64,000 nt of DNA from UBA1573 sp034005165 (GTDB lineage Bacteria > Pseudomonadota > Alphaproteobacteria > Micavibrionales > Micavibrionaceae). Within the stretch, counting starts at the first letter, position 1, and every line of letters begins with the position of its first letter. Both the position numbers and the translations under genes were made by a program. Below, piece after piece: positions 16,659-24,732 of this stretch. The notes below the pieces were generated by a model that was given only the letters and a program-made list of their open reading frames with translations, was not told the origin of the DNA and ran no database searches. The stretch is from positions 124,001 through 188,000 of the forward strand of contig JAVEVE010000001.1 in assembly GCA_034005165.1 (NCBI GenBank), written 5' to 3'.

Positions 16659-17025
16659 GTCGAACAACGGCAACGCCGACACGGCAATCCTTCCACACTT
16701 CAGGCTTTTCCACAGAGACCCTGACATAGGATGCACGTTTATCCTCCAGACAAAAACGTGCAAGACAGTCTGCAAAACTCTCAACTAGGTCATGATGTAT
16801 AGCGGCCAGACGTCTTATTTCTGCAACAATTGGTTCATAAGAAACTGTGCTGTCAATCTGGTCCGAAGCAATTCGCCAATCCACTAGCTTGATATCAACA
16901 TTGATAAGAATATCCTGCTGCACACCATGCTCATGTTTATAAATTCCGACATAGGCAGGTATACGCATATCCCGAATAGTGACAACCGTCTGGCTTGACA
17001 TTACGGGATACGCAAGTTCTGACAT
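16639..17025 (-). CDS. folB: Dihydroneopterin aldolase FolB
   Basis: Cleaves 7,8-dihydroneopterin to 6-hydroxymethyl-dihydropterin in folate synthesis. The 128-residue protein contains the active-site YVGIYKHEHG segment (about residues 25-34), the helical HHDLVESFADCLARF region, and the catalytic Lys in VSVEKPEVW near residue 105. Length and motif order are normal. It lies 33 bases downstream of ccrM on the same strand and may share its transcript. Confidence 0.93.
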   Translation of the reverse strand: MSELAYPVMSSQTVVTIRDMRIPAYVGIYKHEHGVQQDILINVDIKLVDWRIASDQIDSTVSYEPIVAEIRRLAAIHHDLVESFADCLARFCLEDKRASYVRVSVEKPEVWKDCRVGVAVVRHQGEKF

Positions 17026-17058
17026 ATTTTATACCATATCTGATGGGCAGTTATCCTA

Positions 17059-18231
17059 TTACTGGATAACTGTTATTGAACTCATTTCATCTCGAACACG
17101 TTGACGAAGGCGATCAATCGGGAAGCTATTTTTTCCGTCACGATAATGCCAATATGTCCAACCATTGCAACTTGGAGCGGATTGAACCGCAGCTCCAACT
17201 TTATGTATCGAACCACGATATTGATTCACGCCATCATTCATGACAACACTTCCGTCTGCTGACACTTTTGCCTCAATCTGGTTCTTGCTATCAGTCAAAG
17301 TAGTTCCCGGCTGTATAAGGCCACGCTCGATCAGCCAACCGAAAGGCACTCGTGGCTCTTCACGTTTTGCAACCAGCCCCTGAAGATCTTGCTCGTCAAA
17401 CGGCTTGGCATCCTTAATACGTTTGGTGGCCAATTTAATATAAGAATCTTCACGTTCGATTCCTATAAAAGAGCGCCCCAATTTCTTGGCAACGGCCCCC
17501 GTTGTGCCAGAGCCAAAGAAAGGATCGAGAACAATATCACCAGGTTGTGTTGAAGCGGATAGCACACGATAAAGCAAAGATTCCGGCTTTTGTGTAGCAT
17601 GTCCTTTTTCGCCTTCATCAGTCTTAAGACGCTCGGAGCCTGAACAAATGGGCAAGGTCCAATCGCTGCGCATTTGTATATCATCGTTCATCGTCTTCAT
17701 GGCTTCGTAATTAAAGCGATATTTGCTTTTCTCTGATTTTGCGGCCCAGATCAAAGTTTCGTGAGCATTGGTAAAGCGGCGTCCGCGGAAATTCGGCATC
17801 GGGTTAGATTTGCGCCAGATCACATCATTCAGAATCCAGAAACCCAAATCCTGCAAAATCGCTCCAACCCGAAAGATATTATGATATGAACCGATAACCC
17901 ACATGCCACCATCATCTTTCAGTAGATCGCGGGCAGCAGAAAGCCATTCTCTGGTAAATTTATCATACTCGGCATAAGATCCGAACTGATCCCAATGGTC
18001 ATCAACGGCGTCAACCTTGGAGTTGTCTGGACGATGCAGGTCGCCGCGCAACTGCAAATTATAGGGGGGGTCTGCAAAAATCATATCAACAGAGCCTTTA
18101 GGCAGGCTTCTCATGACTTCGATACAGTCACCTTGGTAAATGTGATTCGGGGTTAATTCCAACTGACCTGTGGATTTTTTTGTTGGTTTCTTTGTGGATA
18201 TCTTAGGGTTAGCAGGTTTTTTTGTTGGCAT
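17059..18231 (-). CDS. ccrM: Cell-cycle-regulated adenine DNA methyltransferase CcrM (GANTC)
   Basis: A solitary beta-class N6-adenine methyltransferase that methylates GANTC and couples methylation state to the cell cycle in alphaproteobacteria. Catalytic DPPY is at 54-57 and the SAM-binding FFGSG at 238-242. The C-terminal extension from about 280, with GTTLTDSKNQIEAKV and SCNGWTYWHYRD, is the CcrM-specific DNA-recognition part. A Lys/Pro-rich tail of about 20 residues precedes the catalytic domain. No restriction enzyme gene is adjacent. AAGGAAATTGTTAA precedes the ATG. The promoter region is packed with GANTC sites (separate entries), which suggests feedback control. Confidence 0.95.
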   Translation of the reverse strand: MPTKKPANPKISTKKPTKKSTGQLELTPNHIYQGDCIEVMRSLPKGSVDMIFADPPYNLQLRGDLHRPDNSKVDAVDDHWDQFGSYAEYDKFTREWLSAARDLLKDDGGMWVIGSYHNIFRVGAILQDLGFWILNDVIWRKSNPMPNFRGRRFTNAHETLIWAAKSEKSKYRFNYEAMKTMNDDIQMRSDWTLPICSGSERLKTDEGEKGHATQKPESLLYRVLSASTQPGDIVLDPFFGSGTTGAVAKKLGRSFIGIEREDSYIKLATKRIKDAKPFDEQDLQGLVAKREEPRVPFGWLIERGLIQPGTTLTDSKNQIEAKVSADGSVVMNDGVNQYRGSIHKVGAAVQSAPSCNGWTYWHYRDGKNSFPIDRLRQRVRDEMSSITVIQ

Positions 18232-18259
18232 TTAACAATTTCCTTTCAAAAGCACCTGC

Positions 18260-18376
18260 GAATCATGAATCATTTGCGAGTCGCCGTCAAGCATTTTAAG
18301 GCAAAAAGAAATAAAGATTCATTTATGTGAATCAATAAGTTATTAACTTTTCCTAAAGTCATGAATTCTCAGACTC
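18260..18376. repeat. Cluster of six GANTC methylation sites upstream of ccrM
   Basis: GANTC occurs at 18260-18264, 18267-18271, 18278-18282, 18316-18320, 18329-18333 and 18372-18376. By uniform chance one site is expected per 256 bases, so about 0.5 in this span. Three lie in the predicted ccrM promoter and three upstream of it, the last one just inside the 3' end of the DUF3592 gene. A TTAA-N7-TAAA sequence at 18343-18357 resembles a CtrA site with one mismatch. Confidence 0.9.
18262..18290 (-). promoter_or_regulatory. Putative ccrM promoter overlapping GANTC sites
   Basis: On the minus strand TTGACG (18285-18290) and CATGAT (18262-18267) are 17 bases apart. Transcription would begin near 18255, about 24 bases before the ccrM ATG. 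One GANTC lies in the spacer, one abuts the -10 and one overlaps it. Caulobacter ccrM expression is known to respond to GANTC methylation near its promoter, so similar control is plausible here. Confidence 0.5.
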
Positions 18377-19460
18377 TGTGCCATCTTGAACGCCTGCGCA
18401 AAGCAGAGCGCAGGCTTTGCAATAGCATCAGGCCGCCTAAGCCTATCATGAGCTTGAAACCGGCCCCTTGCCAAATTCCACGGCTAACTACATGCCGATA
18501 GGGGTTCGCAGGATCGTAATAGACCGACACAGCCTGAGTGGAGAATGTAGAAGGGTAAAGTCCAGCGAAATCGTCAGTAAGTCGAATTTGAATACCTTGC
18601 TTGGTAACAAATTCAATACGCCGCTCTGGAAAGCTTTTTTCCCCTACATATACCCCGTCAACGGACTCGTAAGAAGAAAGCATATCATCCTGCGTCTGAA
18701 GAAAACCAAATCCCGCATAAATAATTCCGCACGCTATCAGTACCACAAATGGAAAAATCAATTGTTGGGAACGATCTTCCTTTCTTAGAAGAACCAAGAC
18801 ATCATCCTTTGAAAGAATAGGGAGGTCCTTTCTATCATTATTTCGCTCAGTTTTTCTAAGAATTTTGAAATCAAACTTGCTCAAACGATCCTTTCGGGGA
18901 ATGATAATTTTTCTCAATTTGAGTAAGGGTTTTATGGCCATAAGCCCCCAAATAACCAGAGTGAGCGCCGTAATTGATTGAAAAAAAGTTCCGCCCAATA
19001 TCATAGCCAGCCCGCATAGCAAACCTATAGCACCACCTATTTTCCAGCCTATTCCGACAGAAGTAACCCAATCTGGCGTCTCAATATCAACCTTCACCTT
19101 AACGGTAGTTCCGGGAAACTTATTACGAAGCAAGGAAGAACCCGAAAGGGACTCAGCCATAATTAGCTGGCCATGGCGATCAACATATTCAAATACAGGA
19201 TAATAGATTGCAGAACGCCCTCCTTCTTTCAAAGAAGAGAAACCGGAGCGAACACCTGTAATTTTTGCCGAATAAAAACGATGATTTTTGCCAGAGAATA
19301 TTTCTCTCCACAAAACAGCACATCCAAGAAGGGCAATAATAAGTCCGATAAACAAAAAAACACCTTGGACATAGGCAACAATAATTGCCTTAAAGACAAT
19401 AAACCAATCAACTTCACCATCTGTTTGTAAAAAAGAGATATCAAGAAAGTCTTCGATCAT
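18369..19460 (-). CDS. DUF3592-family membrane protein with two copies of the domain
   Basis: A predicted inner-membrane protein with about four membrane segments (near residues 24-46, 140-165, 240-260 and 328-345). Two soluble stretches resemble DUF3592. The first (about 60-135) contains YYPVFEYVDRHGQ and a GTTVKVKVDIETPDW motif; the second (about 275-325) contains YDPANPYRHVV, the usual 'Tyr-Asp-Pro' tail of the domain. Its function is unknown. I start it at ATG 19460, one base after the rnhB stop. A longer frame begins inside rnhB. Its 3' end contains one of the GANTC sites upstream of ccrM. Confidence 0.82.
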   Translation of the reverse strand: MIEDFLDISFLQTDGEVDWFIVFKAIIVAYVQGVFLFIGLIIALLGCAVLWREIFSGKNHRFYSAKITGVRSGFSSLKEGGRSAIYYPVFEYVDRHGQLIMAESLSGSSLLRNKFPGTTVKVKVDIETPDWVTSVGIGWKIGGAIGLLCGLAMILGGTFFQSITALTLVIWGLMAIKPLLKLRKIIIPRKDRLSKFDFKILRKTERNNDRKDLPILSKDDVLVLLRKEDRSQQLIFPFVVLIACGIIYAGFGFLQTQDDMLSSYESVDGVYVGEKSFPERRIEFVTKQGIQIRLTDDFAGLYPSTFSTQAVSVYYDPANPYRHVVSRGIWQGAGFKLMIGLGGLMLLQSLRSALRRRSRWHRV

Positions 19461-19461
19461 T

Positions 19462-20091
19462 CTAACTGGCCTGCTTAACCAGAAGACTGGCAACAGGCGC
19501 AAAGCTGGCCCGGTGGTGAGGGGTAACACCATACCGTGCTAACGCCGTCATGTGTTCTACAGTGCCGTATCCCGCATTATGGTCCCAACCATACTGCGGA
19601 TAAATTTTGGCAATTTCCTTCATATGCCTATCCCGTGAAACCTTTGCCAGAATAGATGCCGCAGCTATTGAAACAGATATGGAGTCGCCCTTAACAATTG
19701 TACGGCTGGCCCACGGCCAATCTTTTGGGGAACGGTTACCATCAATCAGCACCATATCAGGCTTTGCAAGAGTACAACTCTCGATCGCTCGACGCATGGC
19801 AAGAAATGTGGCTTGAAGAATATTGATTTTATCAATTTCTTCGGCGGACGCCATACCTATACCAAAAACACTTTCAGACTGAATAACAGAGAAAAGCAAC
19901 TCTCGCTTTGCTTCAGACAACTTCTTGCTATCTCTCACCTCTGACCAGACTGTGTGACTTCTTCTGTCCTGGGGAATATAAACAGCAGCAGCAAAGACAG
20001 GCCCGGCAAGAGGTCCTCTGCCTGCTTCATCCACTCCAAATACATGGGGGGAAACAAACAAATCTTCCAGCTCAAAATGTGGCTTGCTCAT
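19462..20091 (-). CDS. rnhB: Ribonuclease HII
   Basis: Removes ribonucleotides and RNA primers from DNA hybrids. The catalytic DEAGRG motif is at 21-26 (GVDEAGRGPLAGP). Further conserved parts are VRDSKKLSEAKRE, the Asp in MVLIDGN and the C-terminal HHRASFAPV. Length 209 is normal. Its start lies 20 bases inside the 3' end of ackA, so translation may be coupled. In many alphaproteobacteria rnhB neighbours ccrM; here a DUF3592 gene separates them. Confidence 0.95.
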   Translation of the reverse strand: MSKPHFELEDLFVSPHVFGVDEAGRGPLAGPVFAAAVYIPQDRRSHTVWSEVRDSKKLSEAKRELLFSVIQSESVFGIGMASAEEIDKINILQATFLAMRRAIESCTLAKPDMVLIDGNRSPKDWPWASRTIVKGDSISVSIAAASILAKVSRDRHMKEIAKIYPQYGWDHNAGYGTVEHMTALARYGVTPHHRASFAPVASLLVKQAS

Positions 20092-21154
20092 TTTTTAAAT
20101 ATTCCTTGATATTATAGGCCATTGACCATTCTTCATTTGTAGGAATAACACAGGCAGTAAAAGAGGGCATAAAGCCTAAAGAAGATAGGACATACTCCCT
20201 GACTTGCAAAGAGTTTTCCCCGATACCTCCACTAAAAACAACAGCATCCATACCGCCAAGCGATGCCGACATCATAAGGATATGCTGAACAACTTTGTGA
20301 CAGTAATAGGCAATTGCAAATTCTGCCTCAGCAGAAGGCATGCTTGTCAACGTCTTCATATCATTCGAAATGCCGCTCAATCCAAGCAAGCCTGATTCAT
20401 TATAAAGGACTTCTGATACCTTGTCCGCAGACATCCCTTCGTTCTGCATAAGATATAAGACAAGTCCTGGATCAATACTTCCGGACCTTGTTCCCATTGG
20501 CAATCCATCCAGGGCCGTCAACCCCATTGTTGTATCAATGCTCTTTCCGTCTTTAACAGCGCAAAGGCTTGATCCGTTCCCAAGATGACAGAACACAATA
20601 CGATCTGACTTCTTGTCAGGATGAATTTTATAAAATTCAGTACAAAGATATTGATATGACAGGCCATGAAACCCGTATTTTTTTAATCCTTTATCGCGAT
20701 AGGAAGCAGGAAGCGCATATGCATCAAAAACAGGATTATGCCCAAAATGGAACGCCGTATCAAAATCGGCAAATTGAGGAATATCCGACCAGATTGACTG
20801 GCAGATCCTGATTCCATTTACATTATGCTCCTGATGCAAAGGCGCAAAGCACGATAAATCTTCCAACTTGTGCAACACATCATCAGTTACGCGAACAGGA
20901 CCAAAATAGTCTGCGCCACCGTGAACAACACGATGAACAACCGCGCATACTTTATGATCGATCAATTGCAGGATTAGATCACGAAAGGCATCTTCGTGCG
21001 TAAGAAAGGCTGAGTCTGGCTCACCAATATTCTGGTACTTGCCTCCCTTGATTGACTCTAACGTATCTAACAAAAATAGTTTGTATTTGACACTTGATGA
21101 TCCCGCATTAACAACCAGCAAACAGGCATCGGGAGGGCAGGTGGCGGAAACCAT
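20072..21154 (-). CDS. ackA: Acetate kinase family protein
   Basis: Interconverts acetyl phosphate and ADP with acetate and ATP. It shows the phosphate-binding NAGSSSVKYKLF (about 16-27), HRVVHGG, FDTAFHFG, the HLGNGSSLCAV loop and VVFSGGIGEN near the C-terminus. At 360 residues it is about 40 shorter than typical AckA proteins, with short loops rather than a missing end. It starts at ATG 21154, whose A and T overlap the pta stop (TAATG), so the pair is coupled; a longer frame would lie inside pta. A propionate or butyrate kinase role is possible, since the neighbouring transferase is of the Ptb type. Confidence 0.88.
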   Translation of the reverse strand: MVSATCPPDACLLVVNAGSSSVKYKLFLLDTLESIKGGKYQNIGEPDSAFLTHEDAFRDLILQLIDHKVCAVVHRVVHGGADYFGPVRVTDDVLHKLEDLSCFAPLHQEHNVNGIRICQSIWSDIPQFADFDTAFHFGHNPVFDAYALPASYRDKGLKKYGFHGLSYQYLCTEFYKIHPDKKSDRIVFCHLGNGSSLCAVKDGKSIDTTMGLTALDGLPMGTRSGSIDPGLVLYLMQNEGMSADKVSEVLYNESGLLGLSGISNDMKTLTSMPSAEAEFAIAYYCHKVVQHILMMSASLGGMDAVVFSGGIGENSLQVREYVLSSLGFMPSFTACVIPTNEEWSMAYNIKEYLKNEQATF

Positions 21155-22095
21155 TATCTGATAGCTCCACTCGCTCTGGCCACAGCCACTTTCACTGCCA
21201 AGGCGCATGACATGAGACGGGTTTCAATACTATCCGCACGAGATGTCAAAATAACAGGAACACGTGCCCCGAGAATAATTCCCGCTGCTCTGGCTTGGCC
21301 AAGGAAAGTGAGTTGTTTTGCCAAAATGTTACAGGACTCGAGATTTGGGGGGATAATAATATCCGGATCACCTGCCACTTCGGAAACTATGCCTTTAGCC
21401 AACGCAGCCTCCTTACTGATAGCATTATCAAAAGCCAGAGGGCCATCGAGAAGCCCTCCTAGGATTTGCCCGCGATCAGCCATTTTACACAAGCATGCAG
21501 CATCAATCGTGGCCTGCATCTTCGCATTAACTGTCTCCACTGCCGCAAGAAAAGCTACCTTAGGGAGTTTTTCAAGACCAAACAATGCTTGCCACAAATA
21601 AATGGCATTTTGGCAAATATCTGCTTTTGCATCGAGATCGGGAGAAATATTGACAGCCGCATCCGTGATAACCAACGGCTTATGATAGGTAGGAATGTCC
21701 ATGACATAAGCATGAGAAATTCTACGCTCTGTCAAAAGGCTTCTTGTTGTAATAACAGCATGAAGAATTTCATCAGAGTGAAGGCCTCCTTTCATAAGAG
21801 CAGAAACTTCCGCGCTACCCGCCATTTTCGCGGATATAGAAGCAGCCTCGTGGCTGTGTTCGCAGTCAACAACATCAAATTTTGAAATGTCAACTTTTGC
21901 CTCGTCTGCTGCTGCATGGATACGCGCACTCGGTCCAACCAGAATAGGAGAAATAAGTCCTTTTTCCGATGCTTCGAAAGCGACCTCAATATCACATGCT
22001 CGAACTGGATGGACAACGGCTGTCTTTAAAGGATCATGATCACGGCAAGAATCAATCGCATCGTCAAAACATCCCTTACAGTCAGCATTCATCAT
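21154..22095 (-). CDS. pta: Phosphate acetyl/butyryltransferase
   Basis: Moves an acyl group between CoA and phosphate, giving the acyl phosphate used by the adjacent kinase. The 313-residue protein is the compact Ptb/Pta domain with no N-terminal MaoC or DRTGG part. Recognisable parts are KTAVVHPVRACDIEVAFEA, the middle ALMKGGLHSDEILHAV, and the C-terminal LTFLGQARAAGIILGARVPV. Acetyl- versus butyryl-CoA preference cannot be told. Two ATG codons open the frame; either suits the upstream GGGGG. It lies 9 bases after pepN and is coupled to ackA. Confidence 0.88.
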   Translation of the reverse strand: MMNADCKGCFDDAIDSCRDHDPLKTAVVHPVRACDIEVAFEASEKGLISPILVGPSARIHAAADEAKVDISKFDVVDCEHSHEAASISAKMAGSAEVSALMKGGLHSDEILHAVITTRSLLTERRISHAYVMDIPTYHKPLVITDAAVNISPDLDAKADICQNAIYLWQALFGLEKLPKVAFLAAVETVNAKMQATIDAACLCKMADRGQILGGLLDGPLAFDNAISKEAALAKGIVSEVAGDPDIIIPPNLESCNILAKQLTFLGQARAAGIILGARVPVILTSRADSIETRLMSCALAVKVAVARASGAIR

Positions 22096-22104
22096 AGGCC
22101 CCCT

Positions 22105-24723
22105 TTAATCTCCAAGGATTTTTGACGCGATTTCAAAACTATTTGGAGAAAGATTTTTAATCCCGACAATTTTTTCCAAAACAATTTTGATCATGTTCTG
22201 ACGTTCATTATTAAATTGTTTCCAATCCCGCAAACTGGTCAACAGGCGAGATGCAATCTGCGGATTAACAGGGTCAAGTTTTTCAATAAAATCACCAAAC
22301 AAATTATATCCTTCACCACTCAAAGAATGGAAGGCTACAGGATTTCTCATGGCAAATGATGCAAATAACGACCGAACACGGTTCGGGTTCTTAATATTAA
22401 AATCAGGATGCATCGCAAGTTTACGGATGTCATCTATAGTGGACGGACGAATTGCTCGTGCCTGAGCGGCAAACCATTTATCAATTACCAACGGATAGTC
22501 TTTGTAATGGCTATAAAATTGCGCCAAAACATCTTCGCGATCCTGACTTTGCGTATCAATCAAGGCATTAACAGCCATCATTCTGTCTGTCATGTTATTG
22601 GCCGTAAAGTAATGGCCACGGGCCAAAGCGCACGCGGCCTCATCGCCCTTACACGTTAGCAGAGACAGTACAACTGATTTGAGGCTACGCTCTGCCATTG
22701 ACACAGGATCAGGAGCGTAATCCTTTACAACATTCAGGCGGTAATACAACTCTTTCAGAAGCGCTTCGCACTCATCCACAACATCATATTTAATCCGCAT
22801 AAGCACTAAATGAATATGATCTGGCTCAATAATCTGGCGCTCTTGGGAGATAATAGAGAAATCAGGCAAAGCCAACATTCTTGCAATTAACGCCATGTCA
22901 TGCTGCCCGTCCAATGCCTGACGCAGCAACATAGACACAGTATCAAGATACGCACGATCAGTAACGGCCAAGTGACCTGCTTCAACAGCATCAATCATAC
23001 GGTTTATCAATCGCATAGAAAGCGTCTGTGAAGATTCCCATCTATTGAAACCATCAGTGTCATGAACCATCAGGAAACGGAGATCATCCTCGGACAAATC
23101 TGTCGTAAGACGGACAGGGGCTGAAAAGTTTCTCAAAATTGACGGTGTAGGACGTGAATCAACATTTTCAAAAATGAACACTTCCTCTTTATCACGTAAA
23201 TGCAGAACTTGCGTCTCGATAATTTCATTACCCTTTTGCCCAAGCAATCCGACAGCAACCGGAATATGCATAGGGAGCTTCCCGCTTTGCCCTGGGGTAT
23301 CAGGAACATATTGGCTTAAAGTTAATGTAAACCGACGGCTATCCACATCATAATGTGATTTCGCAGCGACTTCAGGAGTTCCTGCTTGGGAGTACCATAA
23401 TTTGAACTGTGAAAAATCAAGTCCTGATACATCCGCCATACATTGAACAAAATCATCGCAAGTCACGGCATGTCCATCGTAACGGTCAAAGTATAAATCC
23501 GTAGCTTCGCGGTATTTTTCGGGGCCAAGTAAAGTGGCCTGCATCCGCACGACTTCCGCACCTTTTTCGTACACAGTTGTCGTATAAAAATTATTGATCT
23601 CGATATAGTGATCGGGACGGACAGGGTGTGCAAGCGGCCCGCCGTCTTCGGGGAACTGCATCGAACGCAACCCTTCAACGTCATCAATACGTTGAACTGA
23701 TCGTGAATTCATATCAGCAGAAAATTCCTGATCCCTAAAAACCGTCAAGCCTTCTTTCAATGACAATTGGAACCAGTCGCGACACGTCACGCGATTTCCT
23801 GTCCAATTGTGAAAATATTCATGCCCGATAACACTCTCAACACGATAAAAATCAAGATCTGTAGCTGTTTCTTTATGAGCAAGAACCAAAGCCGTATTAA
23901 AAATATTTAAGGAAGTATTTTCCATTGCGCCCATATTGAAATCGGATACAGCAACAATATTAAATCTGTCCAACTCATATTCACACCCATAGACATCCTC
24001 ATCCCACTTCATGGATTTCTTTAAGGACTCCATTGCGTGATAACATTGAGGCTGATCGCCTTCACGAACATAAATACGTAGATCCACTTTGCGTCCAGAA
24101 CGGGTTACAAAATGATCTTGAATAAATTCCAGCTTGCCTGCGACCAATGCAAAGAGATAGCAGGGCTTAGAAAACGGGTCATGCCAGACCGTATAGTGCC
24201 GACCGCCGTCAAGATCTCCTTCTTCAACCAGATTTCCGTTTGACAGCAATACGGGGCATAACTTTTTAGAAGCCTCAATTCTGGTGGTAAAAATCGTCAT
24301 AACATCAGGACGATCCTGGAAGTATGTAATTCTGCGGAAACCTTGTGCCTCACATTGAGTGCAATATGTATCACCGGATTTGTAAAGCCCCTCAAGAGCA
24401 GTATTAGCCGCCGGATCAAATTTTGTAATAATTTCCAAAGTAAAGTCATCAGGAACATCAATAACAGACAAGCTCTGTTCATTGAGTTGATAACGATCAG
24501 CTCCTAAAATATTTCCATCCAAAGAGACAGAGAGTAATTCCATGCACTCTCCATCAAGGACAAGATCCGAAGCCTGTTTGTGTTCGCGGTGATAAACGGC
24601 TCTGGATGTAACCAGAACCTCGGCTTCATCAATGGAGAAATTCAACTCCAAAGAACGTACTGTAAAATTCGGACGGGAATAGTCCTTCAGATAAATAGTT
24701 TTTGGAGCTACTTCTGTTCTCAT
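22105..24723 (-). CDS. pepN: Aminopeptidase N (M1 family)
   Basis: A cytoplasmic zinc aminopeptidase that trims peptides in protein turnover. The exopeptidase motif is GAMEN (265-269). The zinc site is HEYFHNW (His301, Glu302, His305) with Glu324 nineteen residues on. The transition-state Tyr is in TTTVYEKG near residue 385. At 872 residues it matches the E. coli PepN class, with the ARM-like C-terminal domain ending in NSFEIASKILGD. It lies 9 bases downstream of secA, so the two are probably cotranscribed. Confidence 0.96.
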   Translation of the reverse strand: MRTEVAPKTIYLKDYSRPNFTVRSLELNFSIDEAEVLVTSRAVYHREHKQASDLVLDGECMELLSVSLDGNILGADRYQLNEQSLSVIDVPDDFTLEIITKFDPAANTALEGLYKSGDTYCTQCEAQGFRRITYFQDRPDVMTIFTTRIEASKKLCPVLLSNGNLVEEGDLDGGRHYTVWHDPFSKPCYLFALVAGKLEFIQDHFVTRSGRKVDLRIYVREGDQPQCYHAMESLKKSMKWDEDVYGCEYELDRFNIVAVSDFNMGAMENTSLNIFNTALVLAHKETATDLDFYRVESVIGHEYFHNWTGNRVTCRDWFQLSLKEGLTVFRDQEFSADMNSRSVQRIDDVEGLRSMQFPEDGGPLAHPVRPDHYIEINNFYTTTVYEKGAEVVRMQATLLGPEKYREATDLYFDRYDGHAVTCDDFVQCMADVSGLDFSQFKLWYSQAGTPEVAAKSHYDVDSRRFTLTLSQYVPDTPGQSGKLPMHIPVAVGLLGQKGNEIIETQVLHLRDKEEVFIFENVDSRPTPSILRNFSAPVRLTTDLSEDDLRFLMVHDTDGFNRWESSQTLSMRLINRMIDAVEAGHLAVTDRAYLDTVSMLLRQALDGQHDMALIARMLALPDFSIISQERQIIEPDHIHLVLMRIKYDVVDECEALLKELYYRLNVVKDYAPDPVSMAERSLKSVVLSLLTCKGDEAACALARGHYFTANNMTDRMMAVNALIDTQSQDREDVLAQFYSHYKDYPLVIDKWFAAQARAIRPSTIDDIRKLAMHPDFNIKNPNRVRSLFASFAMRNPVAFHSLSGEGYNLFGDFIEKLDPVNPQIASRLLTSLRDWKQFNNERQNMIKIVLEKIVGIKNLSPNSFEIASKILGD

Positions 24724-24732
24724 TTAGAACCC

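Noticed and set aside
18392..18415. GCCTGCGC / GCGCAGGC inverted repeat near the end of the DUF3592 gene
   Set aside because: It lies within the coding sequence and has no U-rich tail on either strand, so I do not call it a terminator.
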